Positions 36,627 through 48,900 of a stretch of DNA of 64,000 nucleotides are shown here, piece by piece. This stretch comes from Aristolochia californica (taxonomy: Eukaryota > Streptophyta > Magnoliopsida > Piperales > Aristolochiaceae): NCBI GenBank assembly GCA_029961685.1, contig JARWKL010000015.1, forward strand, positions 20,801,220 through 20,865,219, given 5' to 3'. The notes under the pieces were generated by a model that saw nothing but the letters and a program-made list of their open reading frames with translations, did no database searches and had not been told where the DNA came from. Both the position numbers and the translations under genes were made by a program. Positions within the stretch are counted from its first letter, which is position 1, and the number at the start of each line of letters is the position of its first letter.

Positions 36627-37260
36627 GATCCACCCACTCCCTCGTACGTAGGTTCCCTTGATATAAAAGTTTATTTTTTATTTTTATATTTTAGAATGGC
36701 ATTAGGATATGTGATCTAGTTAATTGGTGGCCAAAGCGGTTCACTTAGGTTCAATTGGACCCGATCACTTGACCAAGTTGGTTTGTTTAACACCGGTTCA
36801 TAATTTTTAGCTTTTTCATTTATAAAGGAATTCTTTTGCCACCATAGAAAAATAAAATGATAAAAAATTATTTCTTATTTGACCAATTTTCTCACTGAAA
36901 ACGTTCCCAATAGGCAAAAATTCGAAAATGACCAATTCTATATTGTTTGTGCCTTCTCAACTTCATTTTTTTCATCATTTCGTGTTGGAGTAATAAGAAA
37001 CTAATTTCCAATTTTCTTTAGTTTCTTTTTGGGATAAAAGGGTTTGAGGCAAAAATGCTTTCATCCTTTAAGACTTTGTTCCCCCTCACTTGTCATGGCC
37101 TAAGCATTTCATTATTGGGTTTTGCATGGGAGTCCAGGACCTTTAAAAACTGGCTTGAGACGTAGGTATGTGCCGGTATCATTTGAACTTGCAAGATGAA
37201 AGAGTAGAATAGTCATCTTCTTTTTTATTTTTTGCTTCTCTTCTTCAGTTTTCTCCCTAC
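36627..37260. other. Intergenic stretch, nothing recognised
   Basis: AT-rich sequence with no open frame of note and no element termini that I can support. Confidence 0.5.
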
Positions 37261-37605
37261 TCGGATATTTTTTTTATTCTCTATTGTTAAAACTTAGGAT
37301 TACATGATGTATAATCATGGTAGAAGAGGATTAAGGGGTGAGAAGAAGAAGAATAATTGTGGAGAAAAGGTTTTATGAGGAGAAAATGATGAATAAAAAA
37401 TTTGGATAAAAGAGGAGGAAGAATAGGGTTATGGATTTCATCCAAACCCTCCCCCTTAAGCTCTATTTATAAACGATAAAAGTATTAATATTATAATTAT
37501 ACCCTTCACCCTAGTAAGAGTGAAAAAGAGACAAAAAACATAAATTAATTATATCAATGACACTCTAATTACATCATATTTTCCAACACTTTCCCTCAAG
37601 TTAGG
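37261..37605 (-). mobile_element. Possible solo or truncated copia LTR
   Basis: On the minus strand, CTTGAGGGAAAG (a polypurine-like tract) is followed at about 37588 by TGTTGGAAAATATGATGTAA, then AT-rich sequence with TTTATAAATAGAGCTTAAGG, a TATA box typical of LTR promoters. The far end and the partner LTR were not found. Confidence 0.45.
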
Positions 37606-40600
37606 AAGTAATGGCAGTGATCCCAACTTAAAACAAATAACATAAATATAATAATAATAATTTCCTCCATCACTGTGTACCAAGGGTAAGTACGAAACCA
37701 AACACATACTCTCAAATGGTAGAAATAAGTGATAAAACATAAATCAAAACCAACCTCAAATATTTCAAACAAATATGGTGATAATAATCACAAAAGTGGG
37801 TATTGTTTGTCGTTCACAAGACGACGATAAAAAACCCAAGGGTACCGATAAAAAGTCTCAATGGACTTCAAACACTCATATATATAAAAAAGGATCAACC
37901 ATAGCAACGCACCAAAAAGGGTTGACCAAAGGGGGTAAATTAAAGTCAAATAAATTATGGTAGGAGAAAGAATGTGACATAATATAAGGGTAATGGGGAA
38001 TTAATAGAAAGATAGATGGAGAAATTAGGGCCATCATGTGTTTTATTTTTTGAAGTAATTCAAATTCTTCAATTATATGAACCAATGCCGACAACAGTCG
38101 ACAAATAATGAACCCAGAGCAAGCAACCGATGAGTTATTCTTCAATAATAATGTCTCAATCAAAGAGAGACAATAACAACTATAATAATGAGCTAATGCT
38201 CAAATAAATATAATAACGGATAACTGGTAAATAGTAAAAGTTCTTAAAAGTAATAAGGACACATAAGATAATCTGTAACAAGTCCCTCCTTGAGTAAATA
38301 AGATGTATACCAAATAATAAGTTGGAATCGAGTAATAAGTTGCCAATAAGTTGAACTGAATGTTGTTAATCTTCTAAAAAAGAATAACTGAATTGGATGT
38401 TGTTGGTTTAGAGAGCAGCTGCAAAGTCTTCTAAAAAACAGAGAAGAGACACGTTTTGGATCTTATCCTAGATTAGAATTTCTTTACATAGATACTTTTG
38501 TAATTTGAAACATTAAATCAAATAAATATTTTTTTTGGGAAGTTGCCATAATTCAAAATATGAACACTTCTTCTCTTTGACAAATAAATCAAGGAAAGTT
38601 TATGAAAATAAGATAATCTTTGAAAGATTCTTTCTAGATATTGTTAGTTAGCAACCATAAAACTTCCAAGGGTAGATCATGAGATACTTTCCTGAAGGAA
38701 ATTTTTTCTACTTAAGTTCGGATCTTCAAATACAACAGAATACCAATACGACCTTTGATTCTTCTAATGTGAAAATTCTCTTAAATATAGATCAAATTAA
38801 CATAAAATTTTCTCCTTCTGAAACTAAAATTAAATACCTTTCTTTCAAGTAACAATTCATTTATTAAAATATACTTATTTTGAGATAAATAATTTGATAG
38901 ATTTCGGACTTTGTAATCTGGTTGAATTGAGAACTCTTTTTTCTTTGGCCAACATTACCATTGACTCTTCCGAGATCAATATCTCCATCTAAAAAACTCA
39001 GATTAAGAATTGGTTGAATAGGTTAGAAAATAGATTTGCAGATATTTCTTTTGATATATAATTTTTTGTATAAAGTCTTGTTCTTAATGGCATAAAAATG
39101 GCTTGAAAATTGAAGCTTTACACTGCTTTAAACGATTAGTATTGTTCTTCGCTTTAGTTTTTTTTTTATATTCCTTCCAATTTTTGTCCAAGAAGAACTC
39201 CCTTCCTTCCTTCTGGATCTCACTCTCAGCCCCAATGACAGAAATTAGTCTTTTTAGGGTCCGTTTTGTATTTCTGTGGCTTTGTTCACTTTTTGGCTGA
39301 TGGATATGCTGCTGGACTTATCTTGACCAAAAAAATTCTCCCCATACTGAGGTGCTTGTTTCTTCCACTTTACCTCTCAGTATACATAGCCTTAATGCTT
39401 GATCAATATATGGTTCAGATGAATCATATATTTAAGCCTAGAATCGGAACAGATTTGAGTTGGATCCTTCTCTCTCTTGTTTCTATCAAAATAGATATTC
39501 AATTGCTTGAGTTTGAATTTGAAAAACAAGTTGGAACATGTTAAATCTGCAAAACTCCACCACCGGCATCTCTCTTCTTCTCGGATTTCATCTCTCAAAT
39601 TCGCAATCTAGCCTCCTCCCTCTCAACGCAACGTAGCTTTGTCCTCGCCTCCACTTCCTTGCCTCCAAGTCTCGGGTCAGTAAACCTTCTAAAGTCATCG
39701 TGGTAGAACCCACGAAGTCACACTCAGAGAGAAAAGAATTGTAGAGACAGAATATCGAAATAGAAGCAGCTGTGAAAAGATGCCGAGGTATAATTAAGAG
39801 AGTTGAAATATCGAAATACAGACCTGGAGAGAGAAGAAGAACTGTTTTAAAAGGCAGAGGTTGTACAGGGATTAAATGGTGGTGGCAGTAAAACACTTCT
39901 ATTGTCATCCATCAAATATGAAACCAATTATTTGGAATGATGAGATGGCCTACTTCATCTCTCCCTCACATTAACTTTGCTACCCAGAGGAAGTGGTTCT
40001 TACCAATGTAGAGGGAACAGTGATCTTCTTCCCTTATCTTTCATGTGGATTCTATAATCTTCATGGCCTTGTGGTCTTCTTAATGGAAGTTGCTATCTAG
40101 AAATCATTATTAGGTAGTTTCCCTTAGATGTAGGAATAACGAAGCTATTTCACCTCCAACTTCTCCTCTTTTGATCGAAAATAGGGTTTGAGAAGTGCAA
40201 TGTGAATTTTTTCATGGTGAAGAGAAAAAAGGATATAGTCCAGAAAAGAGGTATGTGCTCCATCAATTGCACTTTGGATAGATAGATGTTTTTTTTTCCT
40301 GAAAATTCCTAGAATTTGTCTGCCATGGTTGGAGGTATGTATTTTGGCTGCAGCTTTCAGTCTTTTTATGAATTTCGTAATGCATCTAGAAATTTTGCTT
40401 ACAAAAATTTCAGTTAGAGCTACTCCCCCTTTTCCATTTACTACTAGAGGAACTATATTGAATCTACTCTAGTAGAGGAACTAAGGTGGAAAATTTTGGT
40501 AGCTTCTCCTGTGCTTCACTAGTTAGGGCTAACATAAAACCTATGAATTTAAAATCAACTCGGTATAAATTTGATGAGTTATTTTTTGAAATTATGCTTA

Positions 40601-40960
40601 CTTTAAGATGATCATATTTCATTCTAAGGTTCCAATTGTGCTTGAATGCGAAACTCGAAAGAGTTTTCGAAACCGCATGCTTATAATGGTTGAATATGCT
40701 TGAGTGCTACTATCATATGAACTTTTGACTTTGAACCCAATTGTGACATCCACCATCAAAAGTTATACTCATGACAATGATCTCCCCAACAAGGTAGTGG
40801 GTCTAGACATATATTCATTTTACATGATATATAGGCTAAGAAAGTATTCACTTCATATGATGAGGAAACTACCTTGACTACCTTAGAAAAGATGGCTTCT
40901 TCTCTCCACTACCATAAAGGATAATAACCCTAGTGGGTAACTGCAAGAAGGGTAGAGGCC
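37606..40960. other. Intergenic stretch, probably decayed retroelement DNA
   Basis: AT-rich DNA upstream (on the minus strand) of the LTR-like sequence, probably remnants of its interior, followed by the upstream region of the first RALF-like gene. No conserved protein block was recognised. Confidence 0.45.
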
Positions 40961-41233
40961 ATGGCCATGGAATTGAAGAGGAAGAAGAAGAACCTCTGCA
41001 TTGTTTTGGCGATACTAGCTCTACTCTTTGCCACACTCTCAAGAGCTGTTGGTGAAAGAAGAGAGAGGAACGCTATATGCAATGGTTCCATTGCTGATTG
41101 CTCTGCTGAAGCAGAGTTTTTTATGGATTCCCAGATCACTAGAAGATATCTGCAGAGCGTGTCTAAGCATATAAGCTACGATGCCATGATAAAGAATGCT
41201 CCTCAACGTGGTGCAGCCAGGGTCAAGTCCTGA
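40961..41233 (+). CDS. RALF-like secreted peptide precursor lacking the cysteine region
   Basis: RALFs are secreted plant peptides that signal through FERONIA-type receptor kinases at the cell wall. The 90-residue product has a basic start and signal peptide (to about residue 30), then the conserved propeptide block ICNGSIADC (39-47), MDSQITRRYL (55-64) with the RRxL processing site (61-64), and HISYDAMIKN (70-79), matching the YISY receptor-contact motif. It then ends at APQRGAARVKS. The four cysteines that fold normal RALFs are missing, and the mature part would be only about 26 residues. It could be a truncated pseudogene, or a short linear RALF like some others known to keep only the YISY end. 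The frame is intact. A start at residue 3 is also possible. Confidence 0.75.
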   Translation: MAMELKRKKKNLCIVLAILALLFATLSRAVGERRERNAICNGSIADCSAEAEFFMDSQITRRYLQSVSKHISYDAMIKNAPQRGAARVKS

Positions 41234-41642
41234 TATGTAATTTCTTCTTGTCCCTCTGTCTTCTTCCCCAACAGGTATCTTTCTTCATTTACCTTCTCCC
41301 TCTTCCTTTTGGCACTTCTTCAATGCGATTATCGAAAATAAGGTGAAGTTTACCCAATTTGAGTGAACTTTCTCAACCCATTCGTCTCCTCGCTGTGAAT
41401 TTTCGTGGAGAATTAGTGGCTTGGGTGCTTAACGAATTAACGAACATAATCCTTCTCATGAACTCGTTAAGAAGAATAGGGATCTTCGTTTACTGAACGC
41501 ACAAAATCGTTTGGATCGTGATGCGTATGATCTGTTTGGATTTGAGTCGCAAAAGCTAATCGGCAGATAACGAGAACAAACATGTTTCATTATTATAAGT
41601 GGAATTACAGGAGAATTCCATTGCTACTTGAACGTCAAAGCC

Positions 41643-43387
41643 TCATTTTTGGAGCAGTCCTTTAGCCATAAAGTACTCCACAGATTCATCGTAGATCTCT
41701 TCAATCTTGAACTTGAAAGTAAATCCTTCTTTAATCAACTTCTCCGCAGATACAGTGTAATGTTTTGAGGAAAAGTCGCCGAAGCTGCTGCCATTTTCAC
41801 AAGTGTTCGTTAGGAAGGGATGATAGCAATTAAAACGGCAAATCTAAGCTGGGTCTTACTCAGTAGGAACGTTGTACTGTGGATATCTGTTAGAGAGGAA
41901 CTCGGCAAGCTCCGGGACGCTTGTGTTAACGGCGCAGCAAATGTACCGGCCAGATGCCGATTCCTTCTCGGCCAGGAATATATGAGCTCTACAAACATCT
42001 TCGACATGGACGAGAGAGATGGACCCAGAGGCCAGTTGCATGGCTTTGAGGCCGGCGTCGTTCCCTGCACCAACTCACCCACCACAAAACTTACGTTCAA
42101 TTTAAATCAGAACTGTACTGGTGCATAATAACAACTCCCGATATTTCTCACGGTCTCAGTCTTCTCATCCCACCTGTGAGCAAGGATAAAGCGAGGATGG
42201 AGCTGTTGGGAACATGAGGGGTGAGGGAAGGACCACTTATGAGAACGGGGACGACTGAGATAAGATCAATCTGGTTTTCTGTGGCGACTTTCCATGCTTC
42301 TTTCTCTGCAAGAGTTTTAGATACAGCGTATCCCTGTTCATGGATTAAACTCAATTGTTACCTGTAGTTGGATGTTATTAATTACATGAATTTCTCATAA
42401 ATATCAATTCAAATACCCAAGCGGGTGGCTTCTCGGAGAACAAAAATTCGACGTCAGTCCAGCACTCCTCAGTCACGACTCGATCGTCTTCCTGTTCCCG
42501 GTGTATAGATACAGCTGCTGCTGAAGATGTCAAGACTATCCGCTTCACCGTCTTCGTCTTCGTACATGATCTTAGAACGTTTAATGTCCCTTGGATTGCT
42601 GGCTTGATCATCTCGTTCTTCCCAGAGATTTAAAAAAAAAAAAAAAAAAAGTTAATTCCGCAATCAAGTTAACAGAATAAAAGTTTGATCATCGATATAA
42701 ACTTGCTTGATCATTCATTTGTTCCCAAGTAAGGAAGTTTAAACTTCACGGATGTGGTTACCTCTGGATCATTTGAATCGAAGAGTACAGGCGTTGCGAC
42801 ATGAAAGACAAGATCGCAACCATTGATGGAATCGTCGAAGCTTCCTTCTGTGGTCAGGTCTGCCCGGAAAAGTTTGAGGCGTTCGGAGCCGGGAAGACTC
42901 ACGAGATGTGAAATCTTTGCCTGATTCCCTATTAATACATGACTACTTCACTACATTAAGAGTTATATTGTAAACTTCCTAAATTTACAGGAAAATAAAT
43001 GACTATGAATGATCAACGGAAGGGCTCCAATGCTTTTTCCAGCACAAAATGAAGACGAAGATAAAATAAAATAAATGAATGGACAATTTACTGGCGGGCT
43101 ACCTCAACAGACAACTATCTGATCGATCGTGGTGTTTTAAAAAAATTTCGCTATTCGCTCATCTCTGCAAAACCTTATATCTTTATTGAATGAGAGGACT
43201 TCCTCAAGTCGACACAAATTGCATCACAATCAACATTAGGGTAGCAGTTGAGAAACAAACCAGGGTCCCTCACGGTGGCGTTGACGATGTACCCTTTGTC
43301 AAGCAACTGCTTGACCAGCAGTGACGCTAGGTATCCAGAGGCGCCGGTAACGCAAGCAGTCTTCTCTCTCGTCACTTCAGTAGTCAT
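41643..43387 (-). CDS. ANR: Anthocyanidin reductase (BANYULS type)
   Basis: ANR is a cytosolic NADPH-dependent reductase of the short-chain (DFR-like) family that converts anthocyanidins to 2,3-cis-flavan-3-ols such as epicatechin, the units of condensed tannins. Six GT-AG exons join in frame: 43387-43261, 42928-42762, 42617-42417, 42333-42174, 42064-41860 and 41784-41643, giving 333 residues. The Rossmann motif TGASGYLAS (14-22) reads ASGYL where the ANRs I remember have [15 protein letters not shown] (127-136) and the catalytic YAVSK (Tyr167, Lys171) are present. Strong ANR blocks are [60 protein letters not shown] and [12 protein letters not shown]. It separates two RALF-like genes on the other strand. 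No defects were seen. Confidence 0.93.
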
Positions 43388-43442
43388 TCTGAAGAGTGAT
43401 CAGTTTTTTATCTTCCGTGATTTTTCACTCGATTTTCCGGTC

Positions 43443-43450
43443 TTTAAATA
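43443..43450 (-). promoter_or_regulatory. TATA-like box of ANR
   Basis: TATTTAAA on the minus strand lies about 56 bases upstream of the ANR start codon, followed by a short leader (GACCGGAAAATC). Confidence 0.5.
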
Positions 43451-43868
43451 GCAGAGAGGAAGAGGAAGGTAAACATGTGATTCAGATGCAGCGGTTAATC
43501 CACATCGGCCAGTCTACCTTGAATCTACTGATTGCAGAAATTAAAGGTGAGTCCAGATGAAATAATTGAGCAGGAAATCCACTACAAATCCTAAGATTCG
43601 TCGGTAGAAAGCAACTTCCTTTTGTCGACAAATGAACAGTTGGAATCTTTTTGGGTTTCTAACCCGTTGTGCTCACTGCTCAGTCTCCTTAAAATTAAGA
43701 TCTGGCAGGCCATTGAATGGCTGGTAGAGAACAGAGAGAAGAAAGACTTCAAATAGAAGACTACTTCTGCACAGAAATAACCTTCCCTGGGTTTCTCATC
43801 CTTCCAGCTGCTCTGAGGTTGCCAAGCCGAGTGAATAAAGCATTTGCAGAGAAATAATCGGTAAGGCG

Positions 43869-44809
43869 ATGGGACTCATTTCGAAGAAGATACTCCTTGC
43901 GTTGGTAGCATTTCTGGCACTGCTACTCCCTGCACTCTGTAAAGCTGCTTATTCCGAGGAAAGAGAAAGCAACCTTCGCTGCAACGGGTCCATGGGAGAG
44001 TGCTACATGGAGGAAGATTTTTTCATACATTTTGAGACAAGCGGAAGGATTCTGGAAGAAGGGAAGCTCATCAGTCATGACGCCCAGTACGCAGAACTAC
44101 CAGCCGGGAGGTTGCAGGCTCAAATAGGTAAACCCAACGTAAATAGCTCCATTATTTTCATTGACACGGAGAGAAGCATTCCCTGTAATGGGTGGATCGC
44201 AGAATGCTCTGGAGAAGAAGTCACTCTGGATTCTGAAATCAATTCAAGAATCCTAGCTGAGACAATCAAATATATCGCTATCGCGGCAGGGGATGGTCCA
44301 GGAATGACCATCCAGAGTTCTCAACTTGGAGGGAGTTATAATAAGCCTTGCTATAAGCAAAACTTCTGCAGGGGTGACATCTACAAACAACGTGAGTTTT
44401 CACATACATAATTCTTCTTTGATTTTGATACAGTTCCATGGATATCCTTCTTCGGTCTGTTTATCAAAACAATTCCTTCTCTAAGGTTTGATTTTTCGTC
44501 TTACTTGCTCTTCTACTTGACCTATGCTTTGGTTCTCTGTAATTTTATTTCTCTTCTAACAATTTGTTCCCGGATTAAAAAAGAAAACCAGAAGAAATCT
44601 CTCTTTTGACAGTAGAAACTCAAAATTGCTTTCTGTTCTTCATTGTTTTCTCTCTTTTGTGTTTTTTGTTGTCACCAAGTATATCTAGAAATGAAATCAT
44701 CTTGTTCCCTTCATTTTTCATTACTACCCAGACTTTCTAGAGTACTGAAAATCCGGTTTTCTCCTCGAAACTGATATTTTCTTCTTCTTTGTTTTCCACA
44801 GCACAATAG
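43869..44809 (+). CDS. RALF-like precursor with two propeptide-type repeats
   Basis: The start has a signal peptide (about 1-27). Two RALF-type blocks follow: RCNGSMGECYMEEDFF...GRIL...LISHDA (residues 37-72) and PCNGWIAECSGEEVTLDSEI...SRIL...KYIAI (105-138). A tail has two cysteines (NKPCYKQNFCRGD, 158-170). It lacks the four-cysteine RALF core and the RRxL site (GRIL and SRIL instead). Read without splicing, the frame ends at 44411 (180 residues). More likely a GTGAGT donor at 44392 joins an acceptor at 44800-44801, ending after PQ at 44809 (176 residues). The same acceptor and short terminal exon are conserved in a duplicate copy at 51345. Secretion and a peptide role are inferred. The function of the doubled domain is unknown. 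Confidence 0.7.
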
Positions 44810-45179
44810 TTGGTCTTTCTCTGGACAAAAAGCAATAAAAAGGAAGAGGAAGAAGTGAAGGCCACCAGTGCCAATGTTGGGGCTTTGTTCACCAGTAGAC
44901 CGTAAAAGTAATAACTATAAATGAGGGATGGATCTATTGCAAAAGCTTGGTTCTGTTATAAATAGAAGTATCCTGCTACTTTGGTGACCTCTACGGCATT
45001 ATTGTCCAAGTCTTTCATGTAAAAATGTTGTTATTGATAATAAATAATCATAATCCCTTCAGTTATCGGATAAGATCTCATTGGATTTATCCCATGTTGT
45101 ATTTATCTTATCTTCTATATTCTGAATTATATAAATACTACCTTTACTCAATTGTAAAAGTGTGGTCCAGTTCAATATC
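44810..45179. other. 3' region of the RALF-like gene
   Basis: Likely 3' UTR and flank. Bases 44850-45010 are related to 53317-53480, the outer part of a duplicated gene end. Confidence 0.6.
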
Positions 45180-45440
45180 TAACAGTTGTAGCGTATGGAT
45201 TTGTTGTTAGTAATAATATTATCATCTACATAAACAAGGACTAAAGTAAATAACTAACCTTGTCGAACCTTGTCGATATCCAAATTGGTGAAGGACATCT
45301 TGGAACTTTTCATACTATGGTCAAGAAAGTTGTTTAAGACCATAAATGGGCTTCTTAAGATGATGAGCATATCAAGAGTGTTCATTTTCTTCAAATCCTA
45401 CAATCTGCTTCCCATAAATAAAATCCCATAACCTGCTTCC
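45180..45440 (-). pseudogene. Ty1/copia reverse transcriptase relic
   Basis: On the minus strand, HHLKKPIYGLKQ (about 45345-45380) is followed by a decayed region and then TLVLVYVDDNIITNN (about 45205-45250). These match, in order, the copia blocks C.L.K.LYGLKQ and LVYVDDIIITG. In-frame stops separate them. It is a small decayed fragment. Confidence 0.7.
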
Positions 45441-45957
45441 CATCCACTGTGAGACTCTTTTACCATGAGAGTCACATAAGATGTTTCCATCTTTATCTCT
45501 TTGATAGTCCCTTTCAAGGTGGGGTTTCTAATTTCAACTTGCAAAAAAATAAAAAAAATAAAATATGGTTCTCTTTGTAACCTGGAAATCTCTTTTTCAG
45601 TTCCAAGTTTGTGGTTCTTCTTCCTCTCTTAAGAAAGACCGTCGGTCCTGCATATTATTCTTTCAAATGTTCTTCCTACTTTTTACTCTCCCCTGTTCTT
45701 TTTCATTCTATAATTTGGAAGTACAAAACTAATTCAAGCATAGAGACCAAGATTTGAATCAGCTGGTATAGAAAACTCTTCATACTCCAATCTGAAAAAT
45801 CTCAATAGACTCACAAGATGAATAAACGAATCAGTAGAAACTTAGATAAAAAATACTTCTGGCCTTAAACTCGCATGCAAGTTTCCAGGCTCCTGTCAGA
45901 AGCTAATATGAACCACCTCCTCTGAAGGATTGATACGATACACGCTAAGCTTTTTTC
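45441..45957. other. Spacer downstream of COG5
   Basis: Contains possible further copia remnant sequence and the COG5 3' UTR. No other feature was recognised. Confidence 0.45.
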
Positions 45958-48900
45958 TTAAGATTTCGGTGGAAATGCAGGAGCTTTTTCTGTCAATGAA
46001 GAACCCACTCCAAGCATGAGAGAATATACAGGGCTAAATTCCTCCCCACTGGCCCCAACCTTTGAAGCGTAGTCATCAAGAGTCGCTTTGATTCCCTTCC
46101 AAACCTGATCCTCTGCTTGAGAGTCTAACCAAATTGAGTACTTTACCGGAGTCAGGTTATTCCGTTGCAACGGTGACTGCAGCTCCTCAGGTGCTCGCGA
46201 GTAAAGATGATGAAGTATAACACTCAATGGTAAATCTTGGAGAAGTGGTGAGCCTACTAACTGAGATGTTTCCAAGAAAATAACGGGTCTCAATGCACGG
46301 AGAGCACGATAAGGTGCACCTAATTGCTCCACTGGAAACAAGTTCTGGCTGACAGCCAGCTCTAACTCGGCCATATCTCTTGCCATTCTCAGCTTGCCAG
46401 ACTCCGAGAGAGGTCTCACAAGAGCAGCATGCCTAATGAAGAAAGTCAAGACCCTGGAAGCCATTCTCCTTACAAGCCCAATACATATAGTATCAGTACT
46501 TGTGTTGCTGGTGTTTGTGAGGGAGGAAGGCAATAGTCTAGACAGGAATTCAGTTCTGAAGTGAAGCATAGCCTTCTGCAAATCTTCCATGTAAGTTGAT
46601 GCACTGTTGTCCATAGCTGCATCGAAGCCTTGGACACCAAAATTCTGGTCGTGGATTTGTAGGATGCAAGTTTCAAGACGGTCAAGCATGGCTTGAAAGA
46701 GGGGTGTGATTGAATCATAAGCAACTCCATATAACCTACCCAAAGAAGGAGAGAGAACATCCGACGCAACGGCAGGTAGACCAGACATGGTGGATGAAAT
46801 GCGTGTGTGGATTTCCTGAAGGTACTGACAGAGGGTGATGTTTTTAGTTTGAGATGGAGTTGCAGGACCAGTAACTTGACGAGCTTCAGGGCCAGTTGAA
46901 ATCTGTTAACGTTGGAACCACAACAGAAGAATCAGAAGCCTGTTTAAAATCTTGCGACCACATGCAGACTTAATATTTAATAACCAAAATTTATGAAGAA
47001 ATCCACACAGTGTAGATACCATCAATCGAAGTTATGAATCTGTAAATATCAATCTTACCTGGAATTCAGCTCTTTCAGCCAGCAGGTTTAAAATTTTGCT
47101 GATTTCACGTAAAACAAGAAGAGTCAAGTGTGCATTCAGCTTAACGGCTTCAATTTCTTCCTGTATTCGCACTATAACTCTAGAGATTTGCTCTTTTGAA
47201 GGAATGCTCCCCCGACTGGAAACTGGAAATACATTATTAACCAATTCGGATAGGTGACCCCAACAATGTGACAGGAAGGCAATCTGGAAAATATTAAGAG
47301 CAGAAAGCATTTGATCTTTGCCTTCAGAACTGATAGCTGGAGGAACCCCTTTAACATCAGTATCACACGAAATTCTTTCAAGGAGATTCTCTATTGTGGA
47401 AAAGAGCTTTGGATAACCCAGAGTAAATATTTCTTTCACAAAACTTGATGCAGTGAAAGCAGACTTCAGTTGACTTGCAAAAGACTTGACCAGTGCCTCC
47501 CAAACTCGATCCGTTAGTGTTGAATCACCTTCCTGCATAAGAACTCACATTTAGCTGCTAACCAAAACTAAGAACAAACATATTCTTGGAAAGAGGCCAT
47601 GCAGAGTTGCACAGGTAAGAAATAAAGAAAAAACAGGGACAGATAAAAGTACACATAAAAAATGCAGTGCATACCACCACATGATCAAATGGAAAATGCA
47701 GTGCAGATAGAAACGTAAAAAAACGTAGAAAAAATCATATTTCAGACGGTCTTCTTGCTAGTGGCACTAACTTGTTGCTTTAGATAATAACCAATCACAA
47801 ATGGATTTTGCCCATCTCTCAACTGACTTTAAAACAGTGGCAAGGCAGCAGAGGATCTGAATCAGAAATGGGCATCAAAATTTGAAACTTACAGGTAATG
47901 GCATATGGAGAACTTTACTTGTTCAAGAGAGAAATAGAAGAATTTAATGCACGGGAGTCAAAAGGAAAACCCGAGCATTTTTCTTCAGCTTATCTGTTCT
48001 ACTTAACAACAGCGTTGGTTGATGATAAAAAAGTCCTAAATACATCAGTTCAATAAATCGATCCTGATTTTTTTTTTTTTTACTGTTTTTTCTGTTCGGC
48101 ATCAAATCCAAAATACATATTTTAGCATCCACTCATACTTCATTGGCTTGTGCATCTAACTCACTGAAAGTGGAGGATGTATTATAAATTCACGAGGATA
48201 CATGTTATGTTGTTTCTCCCATCCTCTTTTTAATGCCTCTGACAATATCATAGATGCATTTGTACCAAGATTTGTATGATATTTATCTAATCTTTTTTAT
48301 TGCAGCAAGGTGGAAGTCCAAGGGGATTTAAAGAAGGCGGTGGATTGCAAAATTAGTAGATGTTCAGTACTGTGGAAAATACGACTGTTGCTCCAGGACT
48401 GAAGAAATTTTTTGGGCAAAAAAAAAAAGTTTAAAGTCAGTCATATTTAAGGGAGGTTAATAAGATAGTTTCATAGCCATTACTCCTTTGTGCAGGAGGA
48501 TTCCAGTCTTCTCTATGGACATCAAGACTACGATTTTTCCATGAGGTTTCAGCATTCAAAATTAAGGAAAGACATCATACTTCAAAAGCTAACTAGTTAT
48601 CACCATCTTTTAACAATGTATCAATTTTAATTCCCACCCAAAACATCACACTCAAGTATCAATTACAGTGTCATAATAAAAAGTTATTCGATGACCTATT
48701 CAAACCATGAATTTGAATTAACTATGATTTGTATCGAACTGATCTATCTTCTCCAGATGATGAAAAGATCAGGATATTTTTAAGCCTTTATGACACCATA
48801 TTTTTCCAGTAACTTACGCTAAGTAAATTAGACTGCCGCAGTTACTGAGACAAAGTCAGGGACCCAACAGATGTTACGGCATTTAAAGAAACAAAATTTA

